DNA of 64,000 nucleotides. It comes from Colletes latitarsis. Its lineage: Eukaryota > Arthropoda > Insecta > Hymenoptera > Colletidae. The stretch spans positions 21,594,001-21,658,000 of the forward strand of contig NC_135136.1 of NCBI RefSeq assembly GCF_051014445.1. The letters are read 5' to 3'. Under the pieces are notes generated by a model, which was given only the letters and a program-made list of their open reading frames with translations, was not told the origin of the DNA and ran no database searches. This document shows, piece by piece, positions 63,401-64,000 of the stretch (its first letter is position 1; each line of letters opens with the position of its first letter). Both the position numbers and the translations under genes were made by a program.

Positions 63401-64000
63401 GATGAGGGCAAATACCAGGCCTAACCTAGACATAACATGCGTTATCCTCTGAAATATTGATCGAAACCAGGTTTAGTGGAATGTTGCAGTGTGGTACCAC
63501 ATTACTGCGTGATCCAAAGCAGAAAAAACCCTCGATTAGGGCAACATATATGTTAAAACTGCAAAAGTATGACACTGATGAGGGCAAATCGCAGGCCTAT
63601 CCCAGGCATAACTTGCGTTGTCCACTAAAATATTTATCGAAACCAGGTTTAATTGACTGTTTTAGTGTGGTACCACTTTGCTACGTCATCCAAAGCCGAA
63701 AAAACCCTCGATTAGAGCAACATATATGTTAAAACTGCAAAAGTATGACAAAAAAATGAGGGCAAATCCCAGGCCTAACCTAGACCTAACATGCGTTATC
63801 CTCTAAAATATTGATCGAAACCAGGTTTAATAGACTGTTTTAGTGTGGCACCACTTTACTACTTGATCCAAAGCAGAAAAAACCCTCGATTAGGTCAACA
63901 TGTATGTTAAAACTGCGAAAGTATGACACTGATGAGGGCAAATCCCATGCCTAACCTAGACCTAACATGAGCTGTCCTCTAAAATATTGATGGAAACCAG
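57480..64000. repeat. Locally private satellite subfamilies
   Basis: This is the same 176-bp unit, with two variants that I find nowhere else in the window. Variant D has GCAGAAAAAACCCTCGAT, then CAACATGTATGTTAAAACTG (near 57541, 57717, 58771, 59481, 59656, 63527, 63704 and 63880). Variant E has AGAAATAGCCCAGGATCTAG with AAGTATTAGAAATATGCCAA (near 57886, 58062, 58238, 61040, 61930 and 62463). A 3-monomer (528-bp) repeat is visible at 60020-61000. The higher divergence fits the older edge of an array that is homogenised mainly in its interior. Confidence 0.85.

Larger units (their letters stand above)
41530..64000. repeat. 176-bp satellite array, right block (about 128 monomers)
   Basis: The same satellite continues in the same orientation and register after the retrotransposon, and the monomer interrupted at 35525 resumes here. 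From 41530 to about 47000 the monomers belong to the families seen left of the element. From about 47100 to 57400 they become more heterogeneous, with AACATGAATTATTCTC and AACCTGATGAGGGC variants. After 57480, further private variants appear. No host gene is visible. The array reaches the window edge, so its true end is not seen. Confidence 0.97.

Noticed and set aside
1..64000. CRISPR-like array
   Set aside because: There are no short repeats with unique spacers. The whole 176-bp unit is repeated without unique intervening sequence, and the interruption is a eukaryotic non-LTR element.

Overview
The window is a long tandem satellite array interrupted once by a complete, apparently intact non-LTR retrotransposon. 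It looks like heterochromatin, possibly centromeric or subtelomeric, from an arthropod and probably an insect. The basis is that the retrotransposon has the hallmarks of the R1 clade, which is known mainly from arthropods. I cannot name the species.

Layout. (1) 1-35525: about 200 head-to-tail copies of a satellite monomer of about 176 bp (individual copies vary by a few bases), all in the same orientation and relatively AT-rich. (2) 35526-41516: one GC-rich R1-clade element on the + strand, with a 5' UTR, ORF1 (gag-like, three zinc knuckles), ORF2 (apurinic-type endonuclease, reverse transcriptase, C-terminal CCHC), a structured 3' UTR and a 34-A tail. It is flanked by a 13-bp target-site duplication. 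(3) 41530-64000: about 128 further monomers of the same satellite in the same orientation, becoming more diverged and carrying private variants in the last 6.5 kb. I see no host gene, tRNA, rRNA or CRISPR. The many 60-115-residue open frames in the satellite are one monomer read through by chance.

The satellite has several layers of higher-order structure. There is a 1232-bp (7-monomer) tandem duplication, a diverged duplication of 2.0 versus 2.2 kb, a 3174-bp spaced repeat, a 5263-bp tandem duplication whose copies look identical, and a 4.63-kb duplication with a 4765-bp period. The element sits inside the left copy of this last duplication, and the right copy keeps the matching empty site at 46282-46294. 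This gives a direct before/after comparison and shows that the insertion followed the duplication.

Within the element, ORF1 and ORF2 meet in the overlapping pentamer TAATG (UAAUG in RNA), the arrangement known from the silkworm R1-clade element SART1. The most unusual observation is that the element is saturated with long perfect or near-perfect hairpins of 10-16 bp with short loops. They lie in both ORFs, including over the catalytic-Asp codon of the RT, around the ORF1/ORF2 junction, and as a chain of about nine hairpins that fills the 513-nt 3' UTR. This suggests a strongly folded RNA that may serve packaging, translation coupling or target-primed reverse transcription. That function is inference; the inverted repeats are read directly from the sequence.
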